A stretch of DNA of 48,794 nucleotides from an uncultured Peptococcaceae bacterium (GCA_937988745.1 CALKAR010000209.1:1-48794), one strand, 5' to 3'. Shown: positions 33,856-42,815, numbered from the stretch's first letter. Numbers and translations: made by a program. Notes: generated by a model from the sequence alone, not told the origin.

Positions 33856-34719
33856 CTAACACCTCTTAATTAAGGCTTCTGTAAGGCGGCTGAAGTCATT
33901 AAGGGAAAGACGTTCGCCCCTCAGATCACCGCTTATGTCAGCCTCTTCTAGCACCTCATCAAGGTCCGCAGCAGACAAATCCCACGATTCCACCAGTGCT
34001 TTCAGAGAGTTGCGAACAGTTTTGCGGCGCTGCTGAAATGCCGCTCGGATAACTTGAAAGAGTTCTTCCCGTGGGGCAGATACTGAAGGGGGACAAGGCA
34101 CTAGCTTGACTACGGCTGAGTCAACTTCAGGTGGCGGATAGAACACCGAACGAGGTACACGGGTGACTACCTCAGCCTGGCTGTAATACTGGACCGCCAA
34201 AGAAAGGACACCATAATCCTTGCTGCCAGGACCGGCCACCATTCTTTCTGCCACTTCCCGCTGTACCATTACCACAACAGCCTTAAAAGGGAGGAAGCTT
34301 TCTAAAGCCTTCATCACCAAGGGTGTTGTGATATAGTACGGCAGGTTGGCCACCAATTTGACGGTTCCGCCGCTCCAGCCCCGTTCTTGCAGAACTTCTC
34401 GCCAATCAACGGCCAGAGCATCGCATTCTACAATCGAGACATTTGCTTCCTCGATTGTGTCCTGCAGGATAGCCACCAGCTCCCGGTCGATTTCCAGCGC
34501 CACTACGCGCTCTGCCTGGGCAGCCATTTCGTGGGTAAGCACCCCGAGGCCAGGACCGATTTCCAACACCCAGTCAGTCGGGGAAAGGTCTGCTGCCGCC
34601 ACAATTTTATCTACATAATTTTGATCTACCAAGAAGTTCTGCCCGAACCTTTTCTTGATAGTATATCCCTTTTCGCGGAGAATCCCCTTAACATATGAGG
34701 GGGTACTTATCTTGGGCAC
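33856..34719 (-). CDS. ksgA: 16S rRNA adenine(1518/1519)-dimethyltransferase
   Basis: 287 aa. Motifs: KKRFGQNFLVDQNYVDKIV (about 22-40), SAM-binding LEIGPGLGVLT (about 52-62), ALEIDRE, NLPYYITTPLV (about 125-135) and the C-terminal RRKTVRNSL. It dimethylates two adenines near the 3' end of 16S rRNA during 30S maturation. GTG start with AGGAGG 6 nt upstream. It is followed by the YkuK-like gene. Confidence 0.97.
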   Translation of the reverse strand: MPKISTPSYVKGILREKGYTIKKRFGQNFLVDQNYVDKIVAAADLSPTDWVLEIGPGLGVLTHEMAAQAERVVALEIDRELVAILQDTIEEANVSIVECDALAVDWREVLQERGWSGGTVKLVANLPYYITTPLVMKALESFLPFKAVVVMVQREVAERMVAGPGSKDYGVLSLAVQYYSQAEVVTRVPRSVFYPPPEVDSAVVKLVPCPPSVSAPREELFQVIRAAFQQRRKTVRNSLKALVESWDLSAADLDEVLEEADISGDLRGERLSLNDFSRLTEALIKRC

Positions 34720-34722
34720 AGT

Positions 34723-34950
34723 CTACCTCCTACTCTTCGACATGGCCTCCCAATCGATAAAGTCAGTCATGCCTTTACTGATATCCGCAAGTTCGTCGAG
34801 GAACTGCCGGTCATCATAATCATCCATTTTATCTAGGAGATCGATGATCTGCTGAAATTCCGACTCGGACAGCTGTCCTTGGCTCACCATGGTTTCGCAT
34901 GCTGAAATAAAGCGCAGCTTGACCCTTTCAAGGTCTTCGAACATGCCCAT
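34723..34950 (-). CDS. Small acidic alpha-helical protein of unknown function
   Basis: 75 aa, rich in D, E and L, no signal peptide: FEDLERVKLRFISACETM, then ESEFQQIIDLLDKMDDYDDRQFLDELADISKG. I do not recognise the family. The ATG at 34950 overlaps the TGA of dnaC by one base; another ATG at 34944 has a better distance (8 nt) to GGTGAG. It lies three bases before ksgA, so it is part of the dnaD-dnaC-ksgA transcription unit. Confidence 0.75.
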   Translation of the reverse strand: MGMFEDLERVKLRFISACETMVSQGQLSESEFQQIIDLLDKMDDYDDRQFLDELADISKGMTDFIDWEAMSKSRR

Positions 34951-36341
34951 CACTCACCGCTCGCTTTCCCTGGAAATTCATCGATAAAGCGTGTATACTC
35001 CTTAATAAACCGCAGCTGTACTGTGCCTGTAGGCCCCTTGCGCTGCTTGGCAAAGATCACTTCGACAAGTCCTTCTGTACCGTTCTGAGCGGCCAAATCG
35101 GGGTAGTAATAGTCTTCCCTATACAGGAACATGACAACGTCGGCGAATTCTTCAATGTTCCCCGAGTCGCGCAGGTCAGACATCATAGGCCGTTTGTTCT
35201 CACGGCTTTCTACACCACGGTTCAACTGTGACAGAAGAATGATAGGCAAATCCAGTTCGCCAGCCAGATCTCGCAGCTCTCGCACGATTTCTCCGACAAT
35301 CAGAGCCCAGCTGCGGTTAGCATCTGCTGGCGGTTTAATGAGCTGCAGATAGTCGATCACTATTAAGCCAAGGTCAGGCATTTCTGCTTTGACCTTGCGC
35401 GCTTTTGCCCGGATATCAGCACAAGTCAAGCCCCGTTTGTCCACTATGCGAATTGGTAGATGATACAGATCGTTGAAGACTTCTTGCGCCCGCATGAACT
35501 GCTCATCACTGAGTTTGGTCTGGTACTCATACGAAGTAATCTCAAAATCTCCTGCCTGCTTGCGGCTGAAGAACTCACTGAGCACAATACGGTCACCGAT
35601 CTGCTCATCATCCATCTCCAGCGAGAAAATCAAGACCGGGATATCCCGCTTAGCTACATTGACGGCCATGTTCAATGCCAGTGCTGTTTTACCCATACTC
35701 GGCCTGGCAGCAAGGATAATCAAGTCCTTCTTCTTGAATCCAGTTGTCATAGCATCGATAGCAGGTAAACGGACCGACAGTCCATAGGCGTCGTCGCTGC
35801 CTTCTCTGCGCCGAATAAGATTGATGTAGCACTTGTTCAGGACTTCCAGAAGACTTTTCGCATCATCCTCAGAGTCCTCCGTATTCACTGTAGCATCAAA
35901 AATTAGCTGCTGAGCGTGGGACTGCAGTTCTTCCACATCGTCAAACTTGTTGCCCAAAGCTGCCGCCTTAATTTGATCCACAGCGTCGACAAGGCGCCGC
36001 ACATTATACTTCGACTGCAGTACAGCAATGCTGGGTTCGAGCTCACTTAAGGATACGAAGGATTCTGTAAGTGATATAAGAAATTCCGCAGGTGAATCAG
36101 TGATACGCTCATTGCGCAGTTCATTGTAAATCTGAGTGTAAGATATACGGCCCCGCTTGTGATACAAATCTAAAATGATTTCGTAAATCCGCCTGTGAGC
36201 TAAATCATAAAAATGAATGGGCCGCAGACGATCCACCACATTATCCACTTCTGCTGGATATTTAATGAGGATCCCCAGCACCTGACGTTCTGCGTTGAGA
36301 TCCATCAGCTGGGTATCAGGTATGTCAATCAGTGAACTCAT
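34950..36341 (-). CDS. dnaC: Replicative DNA helicase (DnaB family; dnaC in Bacillus)
   Basis: 463 aa. N-terminal DnaB domain (NAERQVLGILIKYP, RIYEIILDLY), linker, and RecA-type motor with Walker A AARPSMGKTALALNMA (about 218-233), VIDYLQLI and DLRDSGNIEEFADVVMFLYR. It unwinds DNA at the fork as a hexamer. The ATG overlaps the end of the DnaD-like gene by 17 bp and follows AAGGAGGTG, so translation is coupled to the primosome protein. The nomenclature follows Bacillus (dnaC equals E. coli dnaB). Confidence 0.96.
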   Translation of the reverse strand: MSSLIDIPDTQLMDLNAERQVLGILIKYPAEVDNVVDRLRPIHFYDLAHRRIYEIILDLYHKRGRISYTQIYNELRNERITDSPAEFLISLTESFVSLSELEPSIAVLQSKYNVRRLVDAVDQIKAAALGNKFDDVEELQSHAQQLIFDATVNTEDSEDDAKSLLEVLNKCYINLIRRREGSDDAYGLSVRLPAIDAMTTGFKKKDLIILAARPSMGKTALALNMAVNVAKRDIPVLIFSLEMDDEQIGDRIVLSEFFSRKQAGDFEITSYEYQTKLSDEQFMRAQEVFNDLYHLPIRIVDKRGLTCADIRAKARKVKAEMPDLGLIVIDYLQLIKPPADANRSWALIVGEIVRELRDLAGELDLPIILLSQLNRGVESRENKRPMMSDLRDSGNIEEFADVVMFLYREDYYYPDLAAQNGTEGLVEVIFAKQRKGPTGTVQLRFIKEYTRFIDEFPGKASGE

Positions 36342-37011
36342 CTGGGAACACCTCCTTCCAGCGTCGTTCTGCTGGTGTTAGTTCCTCTTTTCCTGGCTGC
36401 TGCGTAAGTACCCGGGCTACATTCGGACGTTCTATCAAATCAGCGTAAACCCGAATTCCCAGGGCGTGCCAATTGCGCAGAATACCTTCTAGGTAAGCAA
36501 AGCTCGGGCGAGGTGCGCCCGCGCACATCTCTTCAATCGCAACGGCAATCACCTCATGCGATACGCCTCGCCGTTCCATCCAATACAGCAATTTGCGCAT
36601 CTCTTCCGGCGATGGGTCCCCTACCCTGGCTGCGTAATAGCTGATCAGCCACTCAAAGGACGCCTGTTCTTCATCAAGAACCGCCACTGCGGTTTCAAAC
36701 CTGCCCTGCTCCGGTACGTCTTCTGGAATGGTCAGGTGGATAACGAGACCTTCGTCATTAACCCAACCTGCATTGGCCAAAACGACCATGGCCTGTTCGA
36801 TCTCTTCTACTTCGACACCCATATATTCCGCTATCTGCTCTATGCGCAGCGGACGACCCTGCTGGGCGCAGGCTAGTAAGTTGATCCATAACAAGACTGG
36901 AATTGGGCCAAGACTGGCTTGGCTTTCTAAAATCTCACCGGGCACCTGCACCGGCAAATTGTCCAAGCCCTGCAAAAGTACACCAGTACCCTTGTGGGTA
37001 GACATCATCAT
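36325..37011 (-). CDS. DnaD-domain primosome protein
   Basis: 228 aa. N-terminal winged-helix part (about 15-95, RIEQIAEYMGVEVEEIEQAM) and a DnaD/DnaB_2 C-terminal domain (about 110-195) ending in the typical SFAYLEGILRNWHALGI. In B. subtilis DnaD helps load the helicase at origins and restart sites. The start has three ATG codons in a row, immediately after the ABC-F stop, so the first residue is uncertain. Its overlap with dnaC fits a helicase-loading role. Confidence 0.82.
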   Translation of the reverse strand: MMMSTHKGTGVLLQGLDNLPVQVPGEILESQASLGPIPVLLWINLLACAQQGRPLRIEQIAEYMGVEVEEIEQAMVVLANAGWVNDEGLVIHLTIPEDVPEQGRFETAVAVLDEEQASFEWLISYYAARVGDPSPEEMRKLLYWMERRGVSHEVIAVAIEEMCAGAPRPSFAYLEGILRNWHALGIRVYADLIERPNVARVLTQQPGKEELTPAERRWKEVFPDEFTD

Positions 37012-38904
37012 TCATCCTTCCTGCAGCCTTTCCACCAATGTCTCCCAGTCTTTGTAATACTGGGAAAGCTTGTCTCGTACTGCATTGTATTCCTCAACTG
37101 TTTTCTTGCTGAGTTCATCATCGAGATAAAGGTCTGGAGAAGCCAAAGCATGTTCGAGCTCGGCTTTCTGTTCCTCTAAAAGTATGATTTCGTCTTCTAA
37201 TTCCTGCTGCTTTTTCTCGAGCGCCCACTTAGAGAGGCCAGAACCTTTAGCCTTCTGCGCTTCTTCTCTAGCCCGGTTCTCTTTGCGAATCTGGGCCTCT
37301 TTCTGCGCAGCAGCCATCTCTTTCTGCCAAACACGATATTCGCTGAAATTACCGACAAATTCAGCGATTGTGCCATTCTGCATTATCCAAAGCTTGTCTG
37401 CAAGTTTGTCGATAAAATAGCGGTCGTGGGAAACAAAGATCAAAGTACCGCCAAAGTCTTGGAGAGAGGTTTCTAACGCCTCTCGGGCGTAGATGTCGAG
37501 ATGGTTCGTTGGTTCGTCAAGCAGAAGGAAGTTAGGTCCGGCAAGAAGCAGTTTAGCCAGAGCCAAGCGATTGCGCTCCCCGCCGCTCAAAACGGTGGTA
37601 GGCTTAAAAACATCATCTCCCCGGAAAAGGAACTGGGCTAATACACTGCGCAGCACTCCCAACTCCATCCGGTGCTCATCATATAACTCTTCTAAAACGG
37701 TGTTCGCGGGATTAAAGACAATCTCCTGCGAAAAATACCCTACATCTACATTCGTTCCCCAACGGAGTTTTCCCTGGAAATCCAATTCACCAGCCAGAAT
37801 CTTCAGCAATGTACTCTTGCCGCTTCCGTTTGGGCCAATCAGCGCGATGCGGTCTCCTCGGCGGACCTCTGCCGATACTTCCTCTAGAATGATTGTATCA
37901 TCATAGGTCTTGGTAATGCCGCTCAATTCTACAACGCGCGTACCTGACTGACGGCGCGGTTTAATGCGGAACCGCAGACTGGGATCATCACTGAGAACCT
38001 GGACATCATCCATCCGCTGAAGCTTCTTTTCTAAACTTTTTGCCTGGCGTGCCCGAGTACCTGCACCAAATTTACGGATAAAATTAGTAATGCGCTCCCG
38101 CTCCTCAGCCAGCTTTTCAGCCTCCTGACGCAAGTTTTTTCGCAATTGCTCACGCTGAGGAAGGTAAGTGGAGTAGTTGCCCTTATACTGAAAAACTCGC
38201 TGATCCTGCATTTCCCAAATGCGGGTGCAGACTCGATCTAGAAAATAACGGTCATGGGAAACTACAACAAGAGCCTTTGGGTAGGCAGCTAAGTAGCTTT
38301 CGAGCCATTCGATCGCTTCCACATCAAGGTGGTTTGTGGGCTCGTCCAAAAGCAGCAGATCAGGCTTAGAAAGAAGCAGCTGAGCCAATCCAGCGCGCAT
38401 CTTCTCGCCCCCACTGAAGGTAGGCAGTGGCCTGGAGAGATCTGCTTCAGAAAAACCAAGACCTATGGCGGCCGTCCTAATCTGAACTCGATAATCATAG
38501 CCTCCCGCGGCACTGAACCGCTGCTCGAGCTGACCATAAGATTCCATAGTCTGGTTCAGAAGAGTTTCATTGGAGTATACTTCCGGATCAGAGAGGCGAG
38601 ACTCGAGAGCTCTCAGCTCAGAGGCCATCTCCAATATGGGTTGAAAGGGAGCCGTTAGGTATTCTTCTAGTGTTTCATCTGCTTCGGTAAGATGCTGAGT
38701 TAAAATACCTATCGTATAGTTTTTCCCAAAACTGATAGACCCCCGCTCGGCATCCAGTTCGCCGGCCAACACTCGGAGCAGAGTGGTCTTACCAACTCCA
38801 TTGGCCCCTACTAACCCGATCCGGTCAGCAGCATCAATGGTGGCGGAAAACTCAGCAAAGACAAGCTCATCGCCGTAGTATTTCCACAGGTCCTTTATTA
38901 CCAT
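37012..38904 (-). CDS. ABC-F family ATPase (YdiF/Uup-like translation factor)
   Basis: 630 aa with two ABC domains and no membrane segment. First domain: GANGVGKTTLL (about 32-42), TFSGGEKMRAGLAQLLL signature, LLLLDEPTNHLD. Second: GPNGSGKSTLL, VLSGGERNRLALAKLLL, FLLLDEPTNHLD. The linker (about 235-300) is a charged helix pair that enters the ribosomal E site in this family. A C-terminal coiled coil (about 530-625) is typical of YdiF/Uup. The role is translation factor or ribosome protection; no direct resistance function can be claimed. It follows ddl after a 15-bp perfect hairpin. Confidence 0.9.
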   Translation of the reverse strand: MVIKDLWKYYGDELVFAEFSATIDAADRIGLVGANGVGKTTLLRVLAGELDAERGSISFGKNYTIGILTQHLTEADETLEEYLTAPFQPILEMASELRALESRLSDPEVYSNETLLNQTMESYGQLEQRFSAAGGYDYRVQIRTAAIGLGFSEADLSRPLPTFSGGEKMRAGLAQLLLSKPDLLLLDEPTNHLDVEAIEWLESYLAAYPKALVVVSHDRYFLDRVCTRIWEMQDQRVFQYKGNYSTYLPQREQLRKNLRQEAEKLAEERERITNFIRKFGAGTRARQAKSLEKKLQRMDDVQVLSDDPSLRFRIKPRRQSGTRVVELSGITKTYDDTIILEEVSAEVRRGDRIALIGPNGSGKSTLLKILAGELDFQGKLRWGTNVDVGYFSQEIVFNPANTVLEELYDEHRMELGVLRSVLAQFLFRGDDVFKPTTVLSGGERNRLALAKLLLAGPNFLLLDEPTNHLDIYAREALETSLQDFGGTLIFVSHDRYFIDKLADKLWIMQNGTIAEFVGNFSEYRVWQKEMAAAQKEAQIRKENRAREEAQKAKGSGLSKWALEKKQQELEDEIILLEEQKAELEHALASPDLYLDDELSKKTVEEYNAVRDKLSQYYKDWETLVERLQEG

Positions 38905-38921
38905 TATCTCGCTCCTTATTA

Positions 38922-38955
38922 GGAACGTGTTGATGAAGAGTCATCAACACGTTCC
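38922..38955 (-). other. Perfect 15-bp hairpin before the ABC-F gene
   Basis: GGAACGTGTTGATGA (38922-38936), four bases, and its exact reverse complement (38941-38955). It ends six bases from the AAGGAG ribosome site of the ABC-F gene. No U-run follows. It may be a cis-regulatory RNA, an mRNA stabiliser or an operator. Confidence 0.8.
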
Positions 38956-38969
38956 CAATCGTTCGTTCG

Positions 38970-40031
38970 CTATAAACTAGTGCGCAGCTTCTGTCTCTGC
39001 TCATGCCGCTCAAGGGCCAATTCAATCAATCGGTCTACCAGCTTTTTATAGGGCAAGCCCGATGCCTCCCAAAGTTTTGGGTACATACTGATGCGGGTAA
39101 AGCCGGGGATGGTATTGATTTCGTTTAGAATTACTCTGCCCTCAGGAGTGAGGAAGAAGTCTACGCGGGCCATCCCCGCGCAATCTACCGCCTTAAACGC
39201 GGCAATGGCATAGCTGCGGATATTTTCAGCCTGCTCAGGTGTTACCTTAGCAGGAATAATTAATTCTGAGTCATCACGATGATATTTAGCTTCATAATCA
39301 TAAAACTCATTTGCTGGGATAATTTCACCTAAAGCCTCAGCTGCTTCTGGCTCTTCATTACCCAGCACACTGCACTCAATTTCGCGGGCGTTTTCTACTC
39401 CCTGCTCTACGATGACTTTGCGGTCATAGGAGAAGGCTTCTTCTAAAGCTTTCTGCAGATCGGCTTTGTGCTTGACCTTAGAAATGCCCACACTGGAACC
39501 TAGATTTGCCGGCTTAACAAAACAGGGAAAGCCAAGCTGTTCCACAATACGATCATACACAGCTTCGGGCTCTTGGTCAAATTCGTGGCGCTTTACAACA
39601 ACCCATGGAACCAGAGGCAGGCCTGCCTGAGAAAACAAAACGCGCATCAGCGCTTTATCCATGCTTACAGCCGATGCAGCTACGCCAGCCCCGACATAAG
39701 GGATGTTGGCCATTTCAAAGAGACCCTGGATTGTTCCATCTTCGCCATATGTTCCGTGCAAAACAGGGAAAATGACATCAAACCCCTGCCAAAGCGTAGG
39801 ATCGGGTTTGATTTCCACCGTGTCTTCTGGATTGTCGATAGTAAAATCAAGAACTTCTGCTTCATCAGGAATTGGCCGCTTCACCCACTGACCCGATTTT
39901 GTTATACCAATCGCTGTTACTTCATATTTTTCTGGATCAAGTGCACTGATGATCGACCGGGCAGACATCAGCGACACCTCATGTTCGCCTGACCGGCCGC
40001 CATATACCACACCCACTCTCAGCTTGGGCAT
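38970..40031 (-). CDS. ddl: D-alanine--D-alanine ligase
   Basis: 353 aa, ATP-grasp ligase of peptidoglycan precursor synthesis. Motifs: GGRSGEHEVSLMSAR (about 11-25), PVLHGTYGEDGTIQG, KPANLGSSVGISK, the omega loop ANEFYDYEAKY and the metal end NEINTIPGFT. The tyrosine in the omega loop is the form associated with D-Ala-D-Ala rather than D-Ala-D-Lac ligases, so ordinary vancomycin-sensitive termini are expected; this rests on family knowledge. It follows ridA after 33 bp and precedes ABC-F. Confidence 0.95.
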   Translation of the reverse strand: MPKLRVGVVYGGRSGEHEVSLMSARSIISALDPEKYEVTAIGITKSGQWVKRPIPDEAEVLDFTIDNPEDTVEIKPDPTLWQGFDVIFPVLHGTYGEDGTIQGLFEMANIPYVGAGVAASAVSMDKALMRVLFSQAGLPLVPWVVVKRHEFDQEPEAVYDRIVEQLGFPCFVKPANLGSSVGISKVKHKADLQKALEEAFSYDRKVIVEQGVENAREIECSVLGNEEPEAAEALGEIIPANEFYDYEAKYHRDDSELIIPAKVTPEQAENIRSYAIAAFKAVDCAGMARVDFFLTPEGRVILNEINTIPGFTRISMYPKLWEASGLPYKKLVDRLIELALERHEQRQKLRTSL

Positions 40032-40064
40032 GTACTCGCCTCCCTTGGAAAATCTAACTATAAC

Positions 40065-40448
40065 TTATGCTTTGACGATGCAGATTGCGTCCATTTCTAT
40101 CGCTGCGTCTTTTGGCAAGCGGCTGACCTCCACACAAACCCGAGCCGGAGGATCAGCAGTGAAGTACTGGGCGTAGATCTCATTCACCAAACCAAAGTGC
40201 TCCAAATTGGTCAGATAGATTGTTACCTTTACAGCGTCAGCCAGACTGCAGCCTGCTTCTTCAGCTACCGCCTTAAGGTTTTCTAGAACCTGGCGGGTCT
40301 GAGCCGCCACATCGTCGGAAACCATCACTCCCGTAGCAGGATCAAGCGGAAGCTGACCCGATATAAAAAGAAATTCGCCAACCTGGATCCCTTGACTGTA
40401 CGGCCCCACTGCAGCCGGCGCCTTGGAAGATGCAATCACTCTGCGCAT
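40065..40448 (-). CDS. ridA: RidA family enamine/imine deaminase
   Basis: 127 aa, a complete RidA/YjgF protein (yabJ in B. subtilis). Motifs: APAAVGPYSQGIQVGEFLFISGQLPLD at the start, and PARVCVEVSRLPKDAAIEMD near the end with the conserved arginine of the trimer-interface site. It hydrolyses reactive enamines from PLP enzymes. ATG at 40448 follows GGGGGG by 6 nt; the 40520 reading is unsupported. In B. subtilis yabJ is next to ispE and purR; here it sits near ddl. Confidence 0.93.
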   Translation of the reverse strand: MRRVIASSKAPAAVGPYSQGIQVGEFLFISGQLPLDPATGVMVSDDVAAQTRQVLENLKAVAEEAGCSLADAVKVTIYLTNLEHFGLVNEIYAQYFTADPPARVCVEVSRLPKDAAIEMDAICIVKA

Positions 40449-40501
40449 AGCTTTCCCCCCAACCATTCTGCTTTGTAGTAATCTTCTCATCGCACAAGCA
40501 A

Positions 40502-40517
40502 TTCCCTTGGCAGGGAA
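40502..40517. promoter_or_regulatory. Six-bp inverted repeat overlapping the gal -35, candidate operator
   Basis: TTCCCT (40502-40507), TGGC, AGGGAA (40512-40517). It covers the -35 element of the gal promoter, as a repressor site would. No regulator is encoded nearby. Confidence 0.4.
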
Positions 40518-40535
40518 CAATTATTTTTTTATAGA
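40507..40535 (+). promoter_or_regulatory. Sigma-A-type promoter for the small ORF-galT-galK unit
   Basis: TTGGCA (40507-40512), 17 bases, TATAGA (40530-40535). The transcript would begin about 55 bases before the 23-aa ORF. Confidence 0.6.
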
Positions 40536-40598
40536 ATGGTTATTGGGAGCTTATTTATATTCTTCGGTTTAACAAGATGAAATGGGGAGGTTGAATCG

Positions 40599-40670
40599 TT
40601 GAAGAAAACAGTCCAAAAGAAACCAGATGGCCGCTACATAATCTTTTATTCTTTCAAAAAAAAGAAGTGA
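40599..40670 (+). CDS. 23-aa basic small protein upstream of galT
   Basis: TTG start with GGGGAGG eight nt upstream, then 22 codons and TGA at 40668-40670. The product is MKKTVQKKPDGRYIIFYSF followed by four lysines. The ribosome site is better than that of galT, 12 bp downstream, so it is probably translated and may couple galT translation. KPDGRYxIxYSF looks like a compact beta strand pair; I know no function. It could be a leader peptide. Confidence 0.6.
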   Translation: MKKTVQKKPDGRYIIFYSFKKKK

Positions 40671-40682
40671 GGAGAGATTTGA

Positions 40683-41648
40683 TTGTCTGAACTGCGTTGG
40701 AATCCCCAATTGCGGCAGTGGGTAATTGTAGCTGCTCACCGTCAGGATAGGACCTATAAACCGCCGGCGGAGTTCTGCCCCCTCTGTCCGACCAAGCCTG
40801 GGGATTTCCCCACCGAAGTACCCGCTGAGGATTATGAAATTGTAGTATTCCAGAATAAATTCTCATCTCTTAACCAACCGCCTCCGCCACTAGAGATCGA
40901 AGGAACGGCCTTGTATCAGACCGCTCCGGCGGAAGGTCTCTGTGAAGTTGTGCTCTATTCACCGCGCCACGATGGAACATTAGCGGATGAATCGGTAGAA
41001 CATATCACTAACCTAATTAAAGTCTGGACCGACCGCTACGAAGAACTGGGAAGCAACCCAGCAGTTCAATATGTCTTCATATTTGAAAACAAGGGCGAAG
41101 CTGTAGGCGTAACTCTGCACCATCCCCACGGACAGATTTACGCGTTCCCATTTGTACCACCCGTCATTGAACGAGAACTCGAATCGGCTAAAAAACACAA
41201 AGAGGAGACGGGCAGCTGCCTCTACTGCGATATACTGCAAGAAGAGCTCAACGATGGCGAGAGAATTATCGTTGATAACGAGCACTTCACTGCCTTCGTA
41301 CCGTTCTTTGCCCGCTATCCCTATGAAGTGCATATCTATGCCAAGCGCCATATTCAATCGTTTTCTGACTTTACCGAAGACGAACAGGTCGGCTTGGCTG
41401 AGGCTCTAAAACAGCTCATGACAAAGTACGACGCGCTCTACGGATTCTCTCTGCCGTATATTATGGTCATTCACCAAGCCCCCACCAAGGGCGATTATCC
41501 AGAATACCACTTCCATTTTGAGTTTTATCCACTAAACCGCACCGCTGATAAACTGAAGTATTTAGCTGGAGTCGAATCGGGAGCAGGTACATTTATTACT
41601 GACATGAGTCCAGAAGATCAAGCCAAGAAACTGCGAGGTGAACTCTAA
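40683..41648 (+). CDS. galT: Galactose-1-phosphate uridylyltransferase
   Basis: 321 aa, class I GalT. It transfers UMP between UDP-glucose and galactose-1-phosphate. Zinc ligands C32 and C35 (FCPLCP), the active-site motif HHPHGQIYAFP with nucleophile H149, a second CLYCD pair near 190-194 and the C-terminal HFHFEF histidines. Start TTG at 40683 after GGAGAG. The stop is directly followed by the galK ATG, so translation is coupled. Sugar flow: galactose or galactosides to UDP-galactose (Leloir pathway); galE is not in the window. Confidence 0.95.
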   Translation: MSELRWNPQLRQWVIVAAHRQDRTYKPPAEFCPLCPTKPGDFPTEVPAEDYEIVVFQNKFSSLNQPPPPLEIEGTALYQTAPAEGLCEVVLYSPRHDGTLADESVEHITNLIKVWTDRYEELGSNPAVQYVFIFENKGEAVGVTLHHPHGQIYAFPFVPPVIERELESAKKHKEETGSCLYCDILQEELNDGERIIVDNEHFTAFVPFFARYPYEVHIYAKRHIQSFSDFTEDEQVGLAEALKQLMTKYDALYGFSLPYIMVIHQAPTKGDYPEYHFHFEFYPLNRTADKLKYLAGVESGAGTFITDMSPEDQAKKLRGEL

Positions 41649-42815
41649 ATGGATCCAGCAGTATTAAAACAGAAATACGCTGAACTGTTTCCTGAATCAA
41701 ATGAGCCTATCTGTGTAGCTGCCCCCGGAAGAGTAAATCTATTAGGGGAACACACCGACTACAATGATGGATTTGTCTTCCCGATGGCCATCGATCCTCA
41801 TATCCTCTACGTTGGTGGACTTAATGGAACTACCAAGGTGCGTCTCTTTTCCATGGACTTCAACGAGCTGAGTGAGTTCGACCTTGGTCGAATCGAGTTT
41901 TCCGAAGAACATGGCTGGAGCAACTATATTCGAGGCGTTGCTGATCAACTCATCAAAGCTGGTTATACGCTGCAGGGTATGGATATAGTGCTCCAGGGCA
42001 ACATCCCGCAGGGAGGCGGCCTGTCATCTTCAGCAGCTCTAGAGGTAGGAGCAGCGCTTATGATGAGCGAGCTCAACAGCCTCAATGCTGACCGAGTCGA
42101 GCTTGTTAAGCTGAGTCAGAAGGCCGAAAATGAATTTGTAGGTGTCAACTGCGGTATCATGGACCAGTTTGCCTCCATGATGGGCGAAACTGATCATGCC
42201 TTGTTCTTAGACTGCCGCAGCCTTGACTACGAACTAGTTCGCACCGGTTTTGAGGAGATGGGTTACAGCGTAGTTGTAATCCACAGCGGAGTAAAGCGGG
42301 GCCTTGTCGACAGTGAATACAATATCCGCCGCTCCCAGTGTGAAGAAGCGGTGGAACTCCTGCGCCGCGAACTGCCAGACATCCAGGCACTGCGCGACGT
42401 GGGCGTCGAACATCTCGAGCTGGTTAACGCCCTTCCAGGCGACTTGGCAAAACGAGCTCGCCATGTGGTCACTGAAAACCAGCGGGTCCTAGAAGGAATC
42501 AAAGCCTTAGAAGATGGCGATGTAGAATTCTTCGGCAGACTCCTAAACGCTTCTCATGAAAGCCTCAAGACCGATTATGAAGTCAGCTGTACCGAACTAG
42601 ACATCTTGGTGGAAATTTGCCAGAACACTCCTGGTGTGGTCGGCTCCCGCATGACCGGAGCAGGCTTCGGCGGTTCCACCGTGACCATTGTGAAAAAAGA
42701 TCAAGTAGAAGAACTGCGGAGCCGAGTAATGGAAGACTACCCTGCCAAGACCGGAATCACGCCTCAATTTTATGTGTTTACCGCCTCTGCAGGTGCTAGA
42801 GTTCTCTCCGAATAA
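41649..42815 (+). CDS. galK: Galactokinase
   Basis: 388 aa, GHMP kinase. Motifs: APGRVNLLGEHTDYNDGFVFP (about 24-44, galactokinase signature), GNIPQGGGLSSSAALEVG (about 118-135) and MTGAGFGGSTV (about 335-345). It phosphorylates galactose at C1. It begins immediately after galT and ends before a strong terminator, closing the operon. Confidence 0.97.
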   Translation: MDPAVLKQKYAELFPESNEPICVAAPGRVNLLGEHTDYNDGFVFPMAIDPHILYVGGLNGTTKVRLFSMDFNELSEFDLGRIEFSEEHGWSNYIRGVADQLIKAGYTLQGMDIVLQGNIPQGGGLSSSAALEVGAALMMSELNSLNADRVELVKLSQKAENEFVGVNCGIMDQFASMMGETDHALFLDCRSLDYELVRTGFEEMGYSVVVIHSGVKRGLVDSEYNIRRSQCEEAVELLRRELPDIQALRDVGVEHLELVNALPGDLAKRARHVVTENQRVLEGIKALEDGDVEFFGRLLNASHESLKTDYEVSCTELDILVEICQNTPGVVGSRMTGAGFGGSTVTIVKKDQVEELRSRVMEDYPAKTGITPQFYVFTASAGARVLSE

